A model generated the notes under the pieces. That model was not told the DNA's origin. It worked only from the letters and a program-made list of their open reading frames with translations, and did not search any database. 64,000 bases of DNA from contig JALPQD010000389.1 of assembly GCA_023101885.1 (NCBI GenBank), forward strand, positions 186,001-250,000. Direction: 5' to 3'. The first letter of the stretch is position 1, and each line of letters opens with the position of its first letter. The stretch is from Typhlomys cinereus (Eukaryota > Chordata > Mammalia > Rodentia > Platacanthomyidae). Of this stretch, positions 12,226-56,989 are shown in pieces. The position numbers and the translations under genes are program-made.

Positions 12226-12547
12226 GCGGAGCGGAACCGTGCGCTCTCGTGCCGGACACTTGTGATCACAAGACGGAGCCTGGAAAACACCGAGGAGACC
12301 GCGTCCTGCTCGCAGCCGTCTCGGGGCCCGCGGCGAGCCGCTCGCGTACCAGGGCGCGCCCCGACCGGGCCGCGAACCCGGCGCCGAGAGGACCGAGGAC
12401 TGCAGAGCCCCGAGCGGGCCGCGCAGCGGACGACAGCCTTTGCTACTGCGCAGACGCGAGGTGAGGAGGACGGTGCGCATGTCCGGCGAGGGGCGCAGTG
12501 CGCGTGCTCAGAGGGGAGGGGCTCAATGCGCATGCCCGCTCGGTAGC

Positions 12548-42735
<30,188 letters not shown>

Positions 42736-42888
42736 CAGGAATTCCTTGACTGCACCTGCAGCGCTCCCCAAATTTGTCAGCCAGCTGTGTCCGAGTTTGT
42801 CATCATTTGAGATTTGAACTACACCTCCTCTAAGCCCTCAGTGGTTTCTGCTGAAGGCCTTCTGAGATCTATTTATTGATTTGTGACT

Positions 42889-42894
42889 AGTAAA
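42889..42894 (+). terminator. SPG7: Candidate SPG7 poly(A) signal (AGTAAA)
   Basis: AGTAAA, a known weaker variant of AATAAA, lies 154 bases after the stop codon, with GT-rich sequence downstream. Confidence 0.4.
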
Positions 42895-43234
42895 TTCTTT
42901 GCAAAGACACAGGTTGACCTTTGCACATGTATGCCATTTTCTCTGTGGGAACGGTTGTTGGCACTTGTTAGAGGGTGCTTGCGAGCTGTGTCGTCACATG
43001 TAGCTGCGAGGATCTGAAGGCAGTCCCGCAGCTGGACTGAGTGGTTTCCTGTCTGTGACTCCCTCAGATGCTAGCAGGTTCTAGAACGGAAGGACCTGCA
43101 AGCTGTCCCCATCCTCCTAATGCTTGTTTAGCAAGGGGGTCACAGAGCTGACTGGGCCCTGGGAGGTTCAAATACTGCCACCTACTGCCATGTGAAGGCT
43201 CATGATGCCTGGCTGGATGGTGAGTGTACTTGGC

Positions 43235-43520
43235 TTCCATCACCAATTGGTTTTTTGCTTTTTTTTTTTTTAATTTTTTTATTATTTATTCAGTTGTGCG
43301 TGCGTGTGTGTAGAACCACGGGTGAATTCAGGAACCACCATGGACGCCTCCACCTCCTCCTCGTTTACAGGCTCCGCCCTACCAGGACCAGAAACGTAGG
43401 CCACCCCGCTTCCGCCCAGCGTCTTTACGTTGGGTCTAGGATCCGAACTCAGGACCTTCCGCCTGCAAGGCAAAGGCTTAACCCCTGAACCACCTCTCCA
43501 GCCCCTTCCATCACCAATTG
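43235..43520 (-). mobile_element. Young B2-superfamily SINE with perfect 15-bp target-site duplication
   Basis: The element at 43250-43505 is flanked by TTCCATCACCAATTG at 43235-43249 and 43506-43520. Confidence 0.93.
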
Positions 43521-43854
43521 TGGATGAGTCATATTTTCTATAGCAGAGAAGCCACACTTAGCTGTGCGGCTGTGCTGAGCCTTCAGGTTGACCCCACATT
43601 ATACCTTGTGGGCTCAGGACCTGGCAGGAGCTGCCTCCCAGCTCCCTCCTGTGCTGGGCATCTGGGCAGGTCAGTCACCAGGGTTCTTGCTGGGCAGTGG
43701 ACAGAAGCAGAACTCGAGATTTGTGGGACACTGTCTGAGTTCTAGTTTCTTAGCAGAAATTAACATGTAGGTTAGGATTAACCATCGAAATAGGATTAAC
43801 ACACATACACTATCTGCGTATGTGTGTGTGGGGGGGGGTTCTTTTTCTGTTTGT

Positions 43855-43975
43855 TTTGTTTTGAAGTAGATTCTCTCTTTGTGGTCCAGGCTGGCCTTGA
43901 ACTTTCCAACACTCTTCAACACCTGAGTGCTAGGAATATAGGTGTATACCACTACTGCCAGCTCTGTAAATCCTT
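43855..43975 (-). mobile_element. B1-like SINE
   Basis: GTGGTCCAGGCTGGCCTTGA and CTGAGTGCTAGGAATATAGG mark a reversed B1, preceded by TG/G runs. Confidence 0.65.
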
Positions 43976-44119
43976 TAGGAAGCCATTGGCCAAGTACTAG
44001 GGCAGGCCTGGGCAGCATCTAGGGCCACAGCATAATTGACAGGGGTCCTCAATATGTGCCAGACTGCTACCTGGACTCTTAGTACTCACTGATGGTCACT
44101 TTAGTTCTTTTTTCTTTAA

Positions 44120-44400
44120 TATTTATTTGCATGCTTGCGTGTGTGTGTGTGTGTGTCAGTCAGAGGGCACTATATGTCCCTGTGGAAGACCAAGGGTAAC
44201 TTTGGGAATCATCCTGGATTATTTCTACTTCCTTTTGCTTTACTCTGGGATTTCCCAGGCTCTGCCTATCAGGGCCAAAAGTGCAGGCTGCTGCCCTTTC
44301 TGTCTGGCTTCTTTTTTTTTTTTCTTCCTGGCATTTTTACATGGGACCTGGAATCTGAACTCAGGACATCTGCAAAGTCCAGTAGCATCTCTCCAGTCCT
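44120..44400 (-). mobile_element. Older B2-superfamily SINE with non-B2 body
   Basis: TG run, GGAATCATCCTGGATTATT, ending AGCATCTCTCCAGTCC. The head is partly deleted. Confidence 0.75.
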
Positions 44401-45157
44401 CACTCTAGTTCATACAAGTCAGTCCTTTACCCTGTGGTTTCTGACACCCATGGGCATGTTATGTGTCACTTGCACTTGGAAGTGCATGGGAATCTGCAGA
44501 TCACTGCTGTGCCACACCTCTAACGTCCCGGCAGAGAGGAGCCCAGCAACAGCAAGTGGCCCCTGACTAGCTGGACTTCCTGGGCAGTGTGGATGGTCAG
44601 TAGAACCAAAACAACCATCATAAGTCATGTGGCCCTTGTTTCCTACTTGAGCACATATATAAAACTAGGGTTTGATCTTCCCATGTAGGCTCAGCGCTCT
44701 TGTCAAATCAGTCCACGCATATATTTTTTACATAGTTTCCTAATCATAAATTTGTAATTACTTGGTGTATACCAACTTGATTTTACTAACACTGAAGGAT
44801 GTCTAGATGTATTGACAGTTTGATGAACATGATGATTTTAAGTCATTTTTCACTTCACATTACCAATCCTCCCTTTCCTCCTACTGAAACCTTTCCGACC
44901 AGTCTTTTTTTAAACTTTGTGTGTGTGTGTGTCCCTGTAGAGGACCAAGTGGCCCTGCAAAGTCCAGAAGACACAATTTGACTGCATCCCTCCCCACCCA
45001 CTGCTCTTACATTCTTACCACTCCTCTTCTGCCATGTTTCCTGAGCCTTGAGGTTGATGTAGAGTACAGCACTCTACAGTCACTTATTCTCTAGTTGAAG
45101 ATCTCTGTGCAGGATCTCTTATACTTTATTATCATTATTTTGTTATTACTTTCTGTG

Positions 45158-45750
45158 GGGGGAGACGAGTCCATGTGTACACAGAGCATTGTATGTGCCT
45201 ACAGAGGCCCCAGGGTGACTTCGGGCACCACCCTGGATTATACGACCTCCTCTTTGCTCTGCTCCGGATTCCAAGGCTTTATCTTCCAGGGCCAGAAGTA
45301 CAGGCTGCAGCCATTTTCACCTGGTGTTTTGTTTTGTTTGTTTGTTTTTTTAATGCAGGATCCAGGATCCAAACTCAGGACCTTCTGCCAGAGACACAGA
45401 AGCTTAACCTCTGAGCCATCTCTGCAGCTCATGAAGGATGTCTTTTTTTTCTATTTTTTATTATTATTATTATTATTATTTATTCAATTGTGGTGTGTGT
45501 GTATTTATGTGCGCGCACATGTGTGTATGTGTGTGTGTAGAACCACGGACGAATTCGCGAACCACCATGGATGCCTCCACCTCCTTCAGCCCCGGGATTC
45601 ACAGGCTCCGCCCTACCAGGACCAGAAGCGCAGGCCGACCCTGCTTCCGCCTGGCGTCTATACGTGGGATCTGGGATCCGAACTCAGGACCTTCCGCCTG
45701 CAAGGCGGAGGCTTAACCCCTGAGCCACCTCTCCAGCCCAAGGATGTCTT
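45158..45750 (-). mobile_element. Older SINE and adjacent young B2-superfamily SINE
   Basis: An older reverse copy covers 45158-45431. A young reverse copy covers about 45445-45739, with an (ATT)n run at about 45458-45482 and an 11-bp duplication AAGGATGTCTT at 45434-45444 and 45740-45750. Confidence 0.85.
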
Positions 45751-45879
45751 AATAAGAGAATTATCAGAAACCTCTTTATTCAGAGAACAAGCTTCCTTTT
45801 TTTTTTTTTGTAATGGGGATTTGAATGAGTCTTAACAGACAAGTGTTTCTCTTGTCCCGTGCCATTTTGGATATTTCTA

Positions 45880-46022
45880 TTTGTTTTTTGAGACTAGGTC
45901 TCTTATAGCCTAGGAAGGTCTTAAACTTGCTATGTAGCCAGGATGAACTTGACTCCTGACCACCCTGCCCCCACCTGTTACATGCTAGGATTGTAGGCAT
46001 GATGAGCTACCATGCTTGGCTT
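45880..46022 (-). mobile_element. B1-like SINE
   Basis: TTTTGAGACTAGGTCTCTTA to GAGCTACCATGCTTGGC is a reverse-complement B1. Confidence 0.65.
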
Positions 46023-46130
46023 TATGGAATTTATAAAATTGGTGGAAGAAGAGAACCGACTTCTGAAAGTTATACATATTTACTATAGTCTACCCCCAAA
46101 AAATATTTAAAAATAAAATTGCAAATTTAG

Positions 46131-47008
46131 GGGCTGGGGAGATAGCTCAGCCTGTAAGGTATTTGCTACATAACACGCGAGGTCCTGAATTGGATCCCCA
46201 GAACCAAACAAAAGCCAAGGGTTTGTGACTCAACACGCAGTGTGTGTGTGGAGGGGAGAGAAGGGAGTGAGGTATGTTGCTGGCCAGCTGGGCTAGATGA
46301 ATTTATGAGCTCCAGGTTCAGGGAGAGAAACTGTCAGAAAATAAAGTGGAGGGCTGGTGAGATAGACCTGAGTTTGACCCCTAGGATCCACAAGCTAGGG
46401 AACTGACTCAGTGATCCTCCGACCACGTGTGCCTGCATGCACACGTGCACACAAAATATTTAAAAAATGGGCCGATAAGATGGCTCAGCAGGTAGAAGCA
46501 GCATCTGTATAGAAACCCGGTAACCTGTTTGATCACCAGAGGCACACGGTGGAGAGACCCACCTTCCAAAATTTGTCTTTTGACTTGCATGCTTGTCTCT
46601 TTTCTCTGATCAGAAAACATACTGATTTTCCCGTGACCTTCACGTGCACTCATACTCACATTACGCATACAGCGTACACACACATAGACTTTTTTTCCAT
46701 ACTGGGTGTTGAACCCAGGGTCTTTAATATGCTGGGGAAGTGCTGTACCACTGAACTATTTTACTTTATTTTCAGTCCGTACTTTATTTTCAGACATTGT
46801 TTCACTAAACTGCCTAGACAGGCCTTCCTGAGCAACTGAGATGTGACTCTAGTGTGCCACCAGGCCAGGTGTGTGTGTGAATAGGGTGGGAACGTGCTTG
46901 TGCATGTTGTAAACGTGGAGGTCAGAAGACCGCTTGCCGAAATCAGTTCTGTCAAATTTATGTCGTTTGGTGCCAGGTACCTTTACCCGCTGAGCAACTT
47001 GCTGACCC
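46131..47008. mobile_element. Old tRNA-derived SINE remnants
   Basis: A head GGGGCTGGGGAGATAGCTCA lies at 46131, a second GGGCCGATAAGATGGCTCAG near 46468 with a B3-type body, and a reversed B3 fragment (GAGGTCAGAAGACCGCTTGC) at about 46866-47008. Confidence 0.5.
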
Positions 47009-47694
47009 TAAAATGCGGATTTTTATCAGGAGAAAACCTGGTGATTAGTGAGGAAGAAAGGGCTATTGGTTTACAGGTAGCAAAACAAGTCTATGTCTGG
47101 TTTCTTCCATAGTTTTGTTGTGGATAAAAGTACCATTTGCTTCGGGCACACCTGACCTCAGGTAAGTCTAGGCTGGGCAGCTTTATCTAAACTGAGCGCG
47201 AGTGTAGGAATGTCTGAAATTCCACACTTGAGGAGGTGCGCGTTCCAGGCCACTCTGGGTGACAGACTTACGCTCTTATGCCTTGTTGCACGTGGCGCAC
47301 GGGTGGAGAGCAGCAGGCAGTCGGTGGAATCGGCTCTCTCCTTCCACCCTGTGGGCTTCCCGGACAGACCCCATGTGGGGTTTGCACAGCAAAGGCCTTC
47401 ACCGATCGGAGCGGGTCGCCCGCAGGAGGCAATCGCTGTCCCCCGCGCCCGCCGCGCTTAATGTTCCCATGGCCACGAGAGTAAAGGACGCAGGGCCCAG
47501 GAGTCGCCACGCGCCCCCAGCCACGCGCCGCCGACAACCACGCTGCCTTCCGGGCTCCTATCTTACTTCCGCCCGGATCAGGGCGCAGCCGCGAGGTCAC
47601 TTCCTCTCGTCCTAGCTGTGATTGGTCGGAGGACTCCGCGGCCTCGGATTGGCCGGGCCCGCCGCGACCCCAGGGTGCTCTGCGGCGCGCAGTC

Positions 47695-47724
47695 CTTTCC
47701 GCCCGGCCGTTCTCCTGCGAGGAG
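47695..47724 (+). other. RPL13: RPL13 exon 1 (5' UTR)
   Basis: Short non-coding first exon beginning at the TOP pyrimidine tract and ending GCGAGGAG|GTGAGT. The start is inferred from the motif and from the known human arrangement. Confidence 0.7.
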
Positions 47725-47907
47725 GTGAGTTCGCCCGCGCGCCCGCCGCCGGGGCCGCATCGGGCTCCATCCGCCGCCCCCGGCCCGCGCTGCTGCCCGC
47801 GCGGCCCTGGAGGAGCCCGGGCGGCGCGGCCGTCGCCGTGGTGCCGACCCCCGGGCGGGAGGCTCGGGCCGGAGCGCGGCCTGACCCTGCCGCCCCTGCC
47901 CCCCTAG

Positions 47908-49834
<1,927 letters not shown>

Positions 49835-49853
49835 TGCTCTCTGGGGCATCTGT

Positions 49854-49859
49854 AATAAA
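49854..49859 (+). terminator. RPL13: RPL13 poly(A) signal AATAAA
   Basis: Canonical hexamer 19 bases after the stop, so the 3' UTR is only about 40-50 nt, as is usual for ribosomal-protein mRNAs. Confidence 0.9.
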
Positions 49860-50280
49860 TTCTGTAAAGCAGAAATCAGGTGTTTATGTTCTCCGCTTCC
49901 TGTAAGCAGTGTTGGGACAGAAGGTATTTGGGAGATTCCCAGCCCTTACTCTGTTCTCTCTGGTTCCTAGAGAGTCCTGGGAATGATCTAGGGCATCCAA
50001 TCCATCTACATCACTGCCTGTGAGGCTGACCTGGGTGTCCCTGCAGTGTGTCTCTTCCCCCGCTAGATGGCAGCCAAGGTTACAGTGCCTGCCAAGGCCC
50101 TGCAGTGCTCATGGTGCCTGCTGTCCTCTACAGCTGTGGCCAGAAGAACCCAGGGGCAGCCCCAAACTTCCTTGAAAGGGCAGCTGGTGGAAGCCCAGAT
50201 TGTACCTGTAGCCAAAGGATGTGGGCATAAACCACTCTGCAAGTGGGACCTAGAATCTGGGTGGTTGCACCCAGGGAATG

Positions 50281-50441
50281 CACTCCTGTGTGTGTCTGTC
50301 AGAGGTTACAGTGTGTCCCTGTGGAGGGTCAAGGGTGCCTTCAGCAATCATCCTGGATTGCTTCTACCTCCTTTCTGCTTTGCCCTGTTCGGGACCTTCT
50401 GCTTTCAGGGCAGTCTAAACCCCTGAGCCATCTCTCCCGCC
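50281..50441 (-). mobile_element. Older B2-superfamily SINE, internally deleted
   Basis: TGTGTGTCTGTCAGAGGTTA, AGCAATCATCCTGGATTGC, ending GAGCCATCTCTCCCGCCC, with part of the body missing. Confidence 0.75.
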
Positions 50442-51626
50442 CAGGCTCATTGTTTTCTTGAGTTGCTTTTTTGTTAAGGGTATTTTGCCTCGTGTCATAT
50501 GTTAACTTTTGTTTTCCACTCTGACGTTCTCTGCATCTGCTTAGGTTTGGAATGTTAGGTTAGTAAAAGGCGAAAGATTTATATGATCTGAAGAGAAACC
50601 AGAGTATTTATTGATTAGAGTGACTAGAATACCGTCTTTGGAAAACAAGTGTGAAAGTTGGGTGTCTACAGTGGATGTTGGTCAATTCTGGCCTCCAGCC
50701 TCAGCCACTGTCCAGAAGCCTCTCACAGGCTTGGCGGGGAGCCTCTCCTCTCCGTCAGAGGTGTCCTGTGCAGAGCCAGGCCCATGTGACCTTGACTCCA
50801 CTGGCCCCACACTTTGTGGAGCATGGGAGAGACTTTCTGTGCCCAGGCCCCTTCCTCAACGTGGGCTTCTAGGAAGTGCCTAGTGTTTTCCACTTCGTGT
50901 TTAGCAGCCAGACCTTTCAATGTCCAGGGCTTTGGCGGACTCGAGCTCCATCAGTTCATAGGGTTTTTGTAGAGCACTGTCTTTGGGCCAAACTGCTGCG
51001 ATCCTTGGTCAGCCGTAACTGCTTGCAGGAGGCCTCCATACGAACCTGTCGTTAAACCTAGATTTTCGCGGCTCCCTTTTGCATCTCCCAGTTATGTGCA
51101 TGCAATTCTGCCCTAATAACTTGTGGCATGGAGTGAGAGGCTGAGGAGGGTTAACAAACAGGGACTCTTTAGAGAAGACATCGTCCATGCTGGGGATGAA
51201 ACTCTCCAGTATACTGGCTTTGGACTTGCTTGCTCACGCTTCTAATCCTGGCAATCACTGATTACCTAAGTCAGACTGGTGTAACCGTTACTTCGTTGGA
51301 TCACTGGAACCCTATATGTAGTTGGCAGACTAATGACAGGATCCAAGATGAACTGAGGAACAGGTGGTTGCCTGGCTCCTCCCCCAGGTGATGTGATGGG
51401 CAACTGACGGGTCATGTGAGGAAGGAGCATCCTCAGCAGATATGTCAATATGGCTGCCTCTCTTTTCCCTTGTGCTGTGGGCTGAGGGCCTCCCTGCTCT
51501 GCATGCTTGCTTGGCTCCTGGAATGAGTGATAAGACATTGAGCTGAGGCAAAGTCATCTGCTCTGGAAGAGTCTGGGTGGCAAGTCTATGGGGGTGGGAA
51601 TCCCAAGGTGCTGGGCTTCCTTTAGG

Positions 51627-51759
51627 CAGTGTTAGTGGCTCCTGCCTGTGGTTCCAGTGTGGTGCATCGGGTGAGCACCCGACAGGAACATGTTCGGTTG
51701 CCTAGAGCAAATGTTGCAGTCTCTGGAAACATGTTGACACCTGTGCCTAACATGACAGT
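51627..51759 (-). mobile_element. LTR-like repeat fragment (GTGTCAAC family)
   Basis: It ends GTTGACACCTGTGCCTAACATGACA on the + strand, matching the 3' border of the copy at 18117-18527. Only that end is recognisable. Confidence 0.4.
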
Positions 51760-53669
51760 ACAACAGAGGACACCCACCAAAGTGTCTGGGGAAAGTCTAT
51801 GCCTGTGCATATGAAAGCAACAGCTAAAGAATGAAATGAGACACACTTGTGCAGGTGGGAAAGGCTCTCCTGGGACCCCATGGTAGCTAAGGGTCAAGCG
51901 CTGGGTGGATTGCCTGCACGTGAGCTATTGACCAGGAGGCCCCAGCAGCCTCCCCCCAAATGGTTAAGCCACTGTTGTAAGTTGTATGCCAGAACGACAT
52001 GGCAAAACCTTAAGAGACTGTGGGTGCGGGGCATGGAGAAAACAAGGCACGGCCTGCTAGACGCAGTAGCTCCCTGACCATGGCCTTGGTAGTGTCAGGA
52101 ATTATATATGTCTCCAGGGACAGTTATGTCCAAAAGTTCCACTTGGCTGTGGCCCCCAAAGTGCTACACGGGTGGTGCCAGCTGTGCCACCATGACATCC
52201 ATGACATGAACATCTTTCTGGCAGGATTTTAGCCCCGGTCCACAGGGGAGCTCACATCTGGTACTGTGGGCCAGGCTCAAATCTGTGCTGGGAAAGCGAT
52301 GGTTATTGTATTGCACGCATTTCATGCTCTGTCACTTTTCCTTCTGAATGTTTGCACCTGGAGACACCTGTCAGCATCAGTTGGGACATTTTCCCATTTC
52401 TCTCTTCCCAGTTGGTCACAGCAGGAAAGCAGCCTTTAAGACTCCCCACCAGCCATGCTCTGGAGACAGTGCCAAGGGGACAGGAGGGTTTTGGAATAGA
52501 AGGAGAATAATTAGACAATCGACACCATTCAAAGCTCAGGCAACAATGTGAAAGATGAGGCGAGTGCAAAAGCCAGAGGAAGGGTATTGTAGAGTGCTGT
52601 CTTCTGAGCAAAACAACCACATTTTAGTCTAATCACCTGTAGCTGCTTGCAAAAGACCATCAAGAGCCACCTGTTGACTGCCTCTCCTTAGATGGAGATG
52701 GTCTGGGGACAGTCTTTAGACCTCACCTGCTTCCTGGCGCATATCCAGCCATTTATAAAGCAACTCTGCTGTAATTGCTAGTGACATGGCCTGGAGGTCT
52801 GGCGAGAGGCTAGAGTAGACAGGCTGAGGAAGGTGAATTGAGGAAGGAGGACTCCCATCTGTGCAGCTTCAGGGGCGCCAACATCCGTGTTAGGGTTAGA
52901 CTTTCCATTTGTGAGACCTAGTCCCAGGCTTTGGTGAGACAGTCCTAAATCGACAATAATGCTCCCTCCACCTGTATGCAAATCCTCATGTGCCCTTGAG
53001 AAAGCCGTGAGCATCATCTGGTGACCTAGGGCCTGGACGCTCATGCCTGGGCAGCCAGAAGGGCCAGGGCCAGCAGGACACAGCTTACTCCAGAACCCCT
53101 TCCTCCTGGAGAATGCTCCACTGTGCAGCGTGGGTGGGGGAACCCTCCCCCATTGGAACCTGAGACGTGCAGATCCTAGCCACTGGCCTAATGGTCACCC
53201 AGCACCCAGAGGGCTGCACAAGGACAGGCACGGGAGGGTGTCTGCTGACTGGCAGCCCTGGACGCGGCAGAGCCCCTCCTCCTTTTCAGCTTCAGTTTCT
53301 ACATCTGCAGATTCCCAACGCCACAGCTGGGAAAAAATAGACTGTAGCCAGTTCCTGTCTTTCAGAGAATTCCCCAGAAAGGAGGGGCTTCCCAGGGAGG
53401 AGGACGAAAAGTAGGTTACTGATAAAAGGGACCCAAAAGAGTAAGAGAGATGTCTAGGCATCACCCCAGGTCGGCTCTTGCCAAGAATAACATCAAAGCC
53501 CCACATGAGTCGAATGGGAATAAAGCCTGGGTCCCCACTCTACTGCCACCACAAGGTTCACCTGGGCTCCCTGCGGGCCTGGCGACCACCTACCTTAGCC
53601 CAGTGGTCTCAGGATCATCCTCACAACCCACCTGCAGAGTGAGTGAGACTAGCAGCCTCTAAGATGATG

Positions 53670-53895
53670 GTCAGCTGCTGTTGGCGCTCCCTCTTCCTCC
53701 CCCTCCCTCTCCCCCTCTTCTCTCCCTCTCTTCCTTTCTCCCTCTCTTCCTTTCTCCCTCTCTTTCCCGCCCTGCTCCTCTCTCACTGACTTTCCTTCTC
53801 TCTTTTTATCCCTCTCTTCCTCCCTTTTGGCCTGCGTCCTCCCATCTCCTCTCAGTTTACTCCTTCCTTTCTCTCCCTTCCCTCCCTCCCCCTTG
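53670..53895. repeat. TC-rich low-complexity tract
   Basis: About 225 bases of mostly CTCCCTCTCTTCC-type pyrimidine sequence with few purines. Confidence 0.85.
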
Positions 53896-55379
53896 CTTGC
53901 CTGGGAGAAACCAGCCTGGTGCTCTGGAAGCAGATCCTCTCCCACTGCATGATAGGGCTCGTCCCTCTGGAGATGGACCCAGCCTATTTACCCAGACGAG
54001 TTACCAAGCCTCCGGTGCCCACTCCCTGATCCTGCTGCTGGGGTGGGAGGGAGAAAGACGTCCTGCAGCCAATGTGTGAAACCATGCCCTTTGACGTTTA
54101 ACAGTTGCTCTCTCCACACTGTCCCTGTGTTTGCCGCTCCAGAAAATGGTGACAGCTTTGGCTCCTGAACCTGGAAGGGGCCAGTTTAGCCGTGGGGTGC
54201 GGGAAGAACTGTTTCTGCGTGGACCCCTCTTAGCTCCAGAGCGAGCCTCATGGAGCCCAGGGCCGAATGTCACCAATGGCTCACAGCTGCCACCAGTGGC
54301 ACCGGTGGGGGGACTGTGGGTGTGGTCACAAGCAGTCAGCAGCCTGTGGCCCCCTTGGTTGCTCAGCTCAGGACCCTGCCGGTCAGGTAAATTTGACCCT
54401 CTGAGGTCCAGTAGCTTCTGAGGCGTGCCTGGGCCAGGGCTCCAGCTGTCCACACGAGTGTGCCAACTCGAAGGGAGGGCATCCCCACAGCACCCTGGGC
54501 CTGGGTCACGGCTGGTCAGAAGGTCAGAAGGAGGAGGGCAGTGGTCAGGAGTCCCTGGGGTTCTGCTCTCTGAATATAAAAGGCTCAAGCTAGGGTCGGG
54601 GGGTTGGTTCTGGTTCAGCAAGGTCCTGCAGTCTGCTGAAGAGAAGTCCATAGAGACTGGGTGGACCGAACCCCCACCCACAGTAGGTATTCCTGTGAGG
54701 AGCCTGTCGGAGGACAACAGGCTATCGAGACACATTTCAGGGGTCCCAATAGGCCAAGAAAAGGTTCTAAGCAGGGAGTGGGATCCCAGGCCCTCTTGCT
54801 ATGTGGTACCACAGAGCCCTCCTGAGCTCTCTCATTGGCAGGATAGATGGTGTCGCCTGCTGTGGAACATAATATGTCAAATGTCGTGTGCTGACACTAG
54901 GTACGCTGATACCTGCGGCTGGAGAGGGCCCCAGGGGCGGAGCCAGGAGGTAGCTCCACTGCGCACCTTGGAGGAGAATAACCCAGACCACACGAGCATT
55001 AGAAGTGTTGAAGGGAGTCACCTCAGGTACAGCCAGTGTCTGTGTGTGATCTGTGGAAGGGTCCCTGTAAGTCTGTGTGTATTTAGCGTGTGCTTGTGTG
55101 TACAGGCTATGCCCTGGCGTAGTCCACACCAAGCGGGTGCCACAAGTCTCCAGGTTCCCAGGGGTCTGAGGAATGGAGATCCAGCCACGACGCAATGGGT
55201 GTGCTGCAGCTGCCATGGTGTCATGGCTGCTAAAGGAAGATGCGAGTCAGCTCCTGCAGCCACACAGTCCGCTGCAGATAAGTGCAGATGCTCCGAGCCA
55301 ACAGACGGAGAGGGCTAGCCAGGATCTACTAGGCAGCCCAGCTGGATACGTCCAGACTTTTTAAAATCACATTAAATCG

Positions 55380-55850
55380 CAGAAGAGGGGTAGTGAGATT
55401 GTAAGAACCTATAGATGGAAACTTCCACTGTTGGACAAGACATTCCACTCAAGGCAGGGCTGCTGCATCCAGAATTCACTGCAGCAAGACTTGTCCTTCC
55501 CAGACCTGCATAATGACTGACATACCAACGTGCCCCCATAGACGATAAGGAACTCAAGAGAGATAAGAACACCCAGTGGAAATCTTGGAAACTAAAGCTG
55601 GAAACTAAAGCCCTATCAGCGGGGTGGCCCGAGAAGGGGCAACTCAATATGCCACAAGAGGCCTGAACAGTCCATAATAGTAGACAAGCCAGAGGGACCC
55701 CTGGAGTCCATAGAAGCAGACAGGCAGGAGGGTGGAAGGGAGTGGGATGGACCGATGAAGGGAAGGAAGGAGATGGGAGGGAGGGAAGATGGAGGCAAGT
55801 AGGAATAAGTACTCAATATGCTTGTAAAACTAGGAAAATAAATAAATCTC
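55380..55850 (+). mobile_element. L1 3'-UTR-like fragment
   Basis: GAGATTGTAAGAACC, then CAGGGCTGCTGCATCCAGAA and AGACCTGCATA, resemble rodent L1 3'-UTR sequence. A purine-rich GGGAGGGAGGGAAGATGGAG stretch and AATAAATAAATC ending follow. No ORF2 sequence is present. Confidence 0.5.
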
Positions 55851-56093
55851 ATTAATGTTTCCCCAACTTCCAATTTCTACACGTCAAGGCACCTTGGTGA
55901 GACCACTTCTCACAGACTGGGAGGTGACGGTGGCTCTGGGGAGCGAGGTGACAAGCTAGAAGTCTAGCCACTCCCCATCTTTCACTTCAGTTGCAGGGGC
56001 CACCTCAAGCCACCTGGTGGGAAGACAGGAAACTTAATGGGGCCACATAGGGGAAGATGGGCACAGGCCTGCAGGCTGGCACACCTTTCGAGC

Positions 56094-56248
56094 TGGACAT
56101 AGTGGCATGCATTTGGGAGTCTGAGGCAAAGGAATTGGACGTTCCAAGCCAGCCAGGAGTACATAGGTCCAGGCAAGCCTGGGCTAGAGTGAGACTTACT
56201 GTTTCAATGCACACATACACACAGAGCCAAGAGTGGTCACACACACAC

Positions 56249-56280
<32 letters not shown>

Positions 56281-56745
56281 ACTTCAGAGGCAGAGATAGG
56301 AGGATTACCAAAATCCATGTAAAGGTGGAAGAAGATAATCAACTCCACAAAGTTGTCCTTTGACCTCCACATAGATGCCCCCCCAGGTCACCCATCATAC
56401 ACACATACAAAATAAATAAAACAAATAAAAATAGTATGGTGACATACCTGGCCATAACCCCAGCACTTGGAGGTAGAAACAGAAGAATCGAGGGTTCAAG
56501 ACTAGCTTGGACTACCCAGTCTCTAAATACAAACCAAACCAAGACCTGGGGATGTAGCCGTTGATAGAGCGCTTGGGCAACATGCTCAGGGTCTTGGATT
56601 TGGTGTGCATACCTATACTCCCAGCATTTAGGAGGTAGAAGCAAGAGAATCTGAAGTTTAAGGTTATTCTTGAACACAACAGTGATTTCAAGGCTAACTT
56701 TGGCTAAGTGAGACTTTGTTGCAAAATTAAAAAAAAAACAAAAAA
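56094..56745 (+). mobile_element. B1, B1 and B4-like SINEs with (CAA)n
   Basis: B1-like elements at about 56094-56206 and 56432-56535. An ID+B1 (B4-like) element from GGGGATGTAGCCGTTGATAG lies at about 56546-56745. A (CAA)n run is at about 56250-56279. Confidence 0.55.
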
Positions 56746-56989
56746 AACTCCATGTAAATCTGATAACTTGAGTTTGATCCCCAGGGTCACATAAAGGTGG
56801 ATGGAGAAAAACTGAGTCTTGAAAGTTGTCGTCGGATCTGCACATGTGTGTCTGGCATGTGTGCACCTACCTTGCATACACACATGTTGTGTGGCGAGTT
56901 CAAACAATGGTTGCCGTTTTGCCTAAAACTATTAAGGTATTATCTGTTGGCTGTCGACATTCCCAGGGCTGGGAAGGGCTACACTGTAT

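Larger units (their letters stand above)
42911..47300. other. SPG7-RPL13 intergenic region
   Basis: No gene supported. It contains the SINEs listed separately, short CA/TG runs, and unremarkable sequence at about 43520-43790, 44400-45090 and 47010-47250. Confidence 0.75.

Noticed and set aside
12000..12540. Shared bidirectional promoter with ANKRD11
   Set aside because: ANKRD11 is the divergent neighbour, but as I recall its start lies about 20 kb from SPG7 in human and mouse, and I see no minus-strand exon here.
51980..52232. Possible processed pseudogene (frame containing SSSLTMALVVSGIIYVSRDS)
   Set aside because: I cannot match it to a protein, and no poly(A) tail or target-site duplication is evident.
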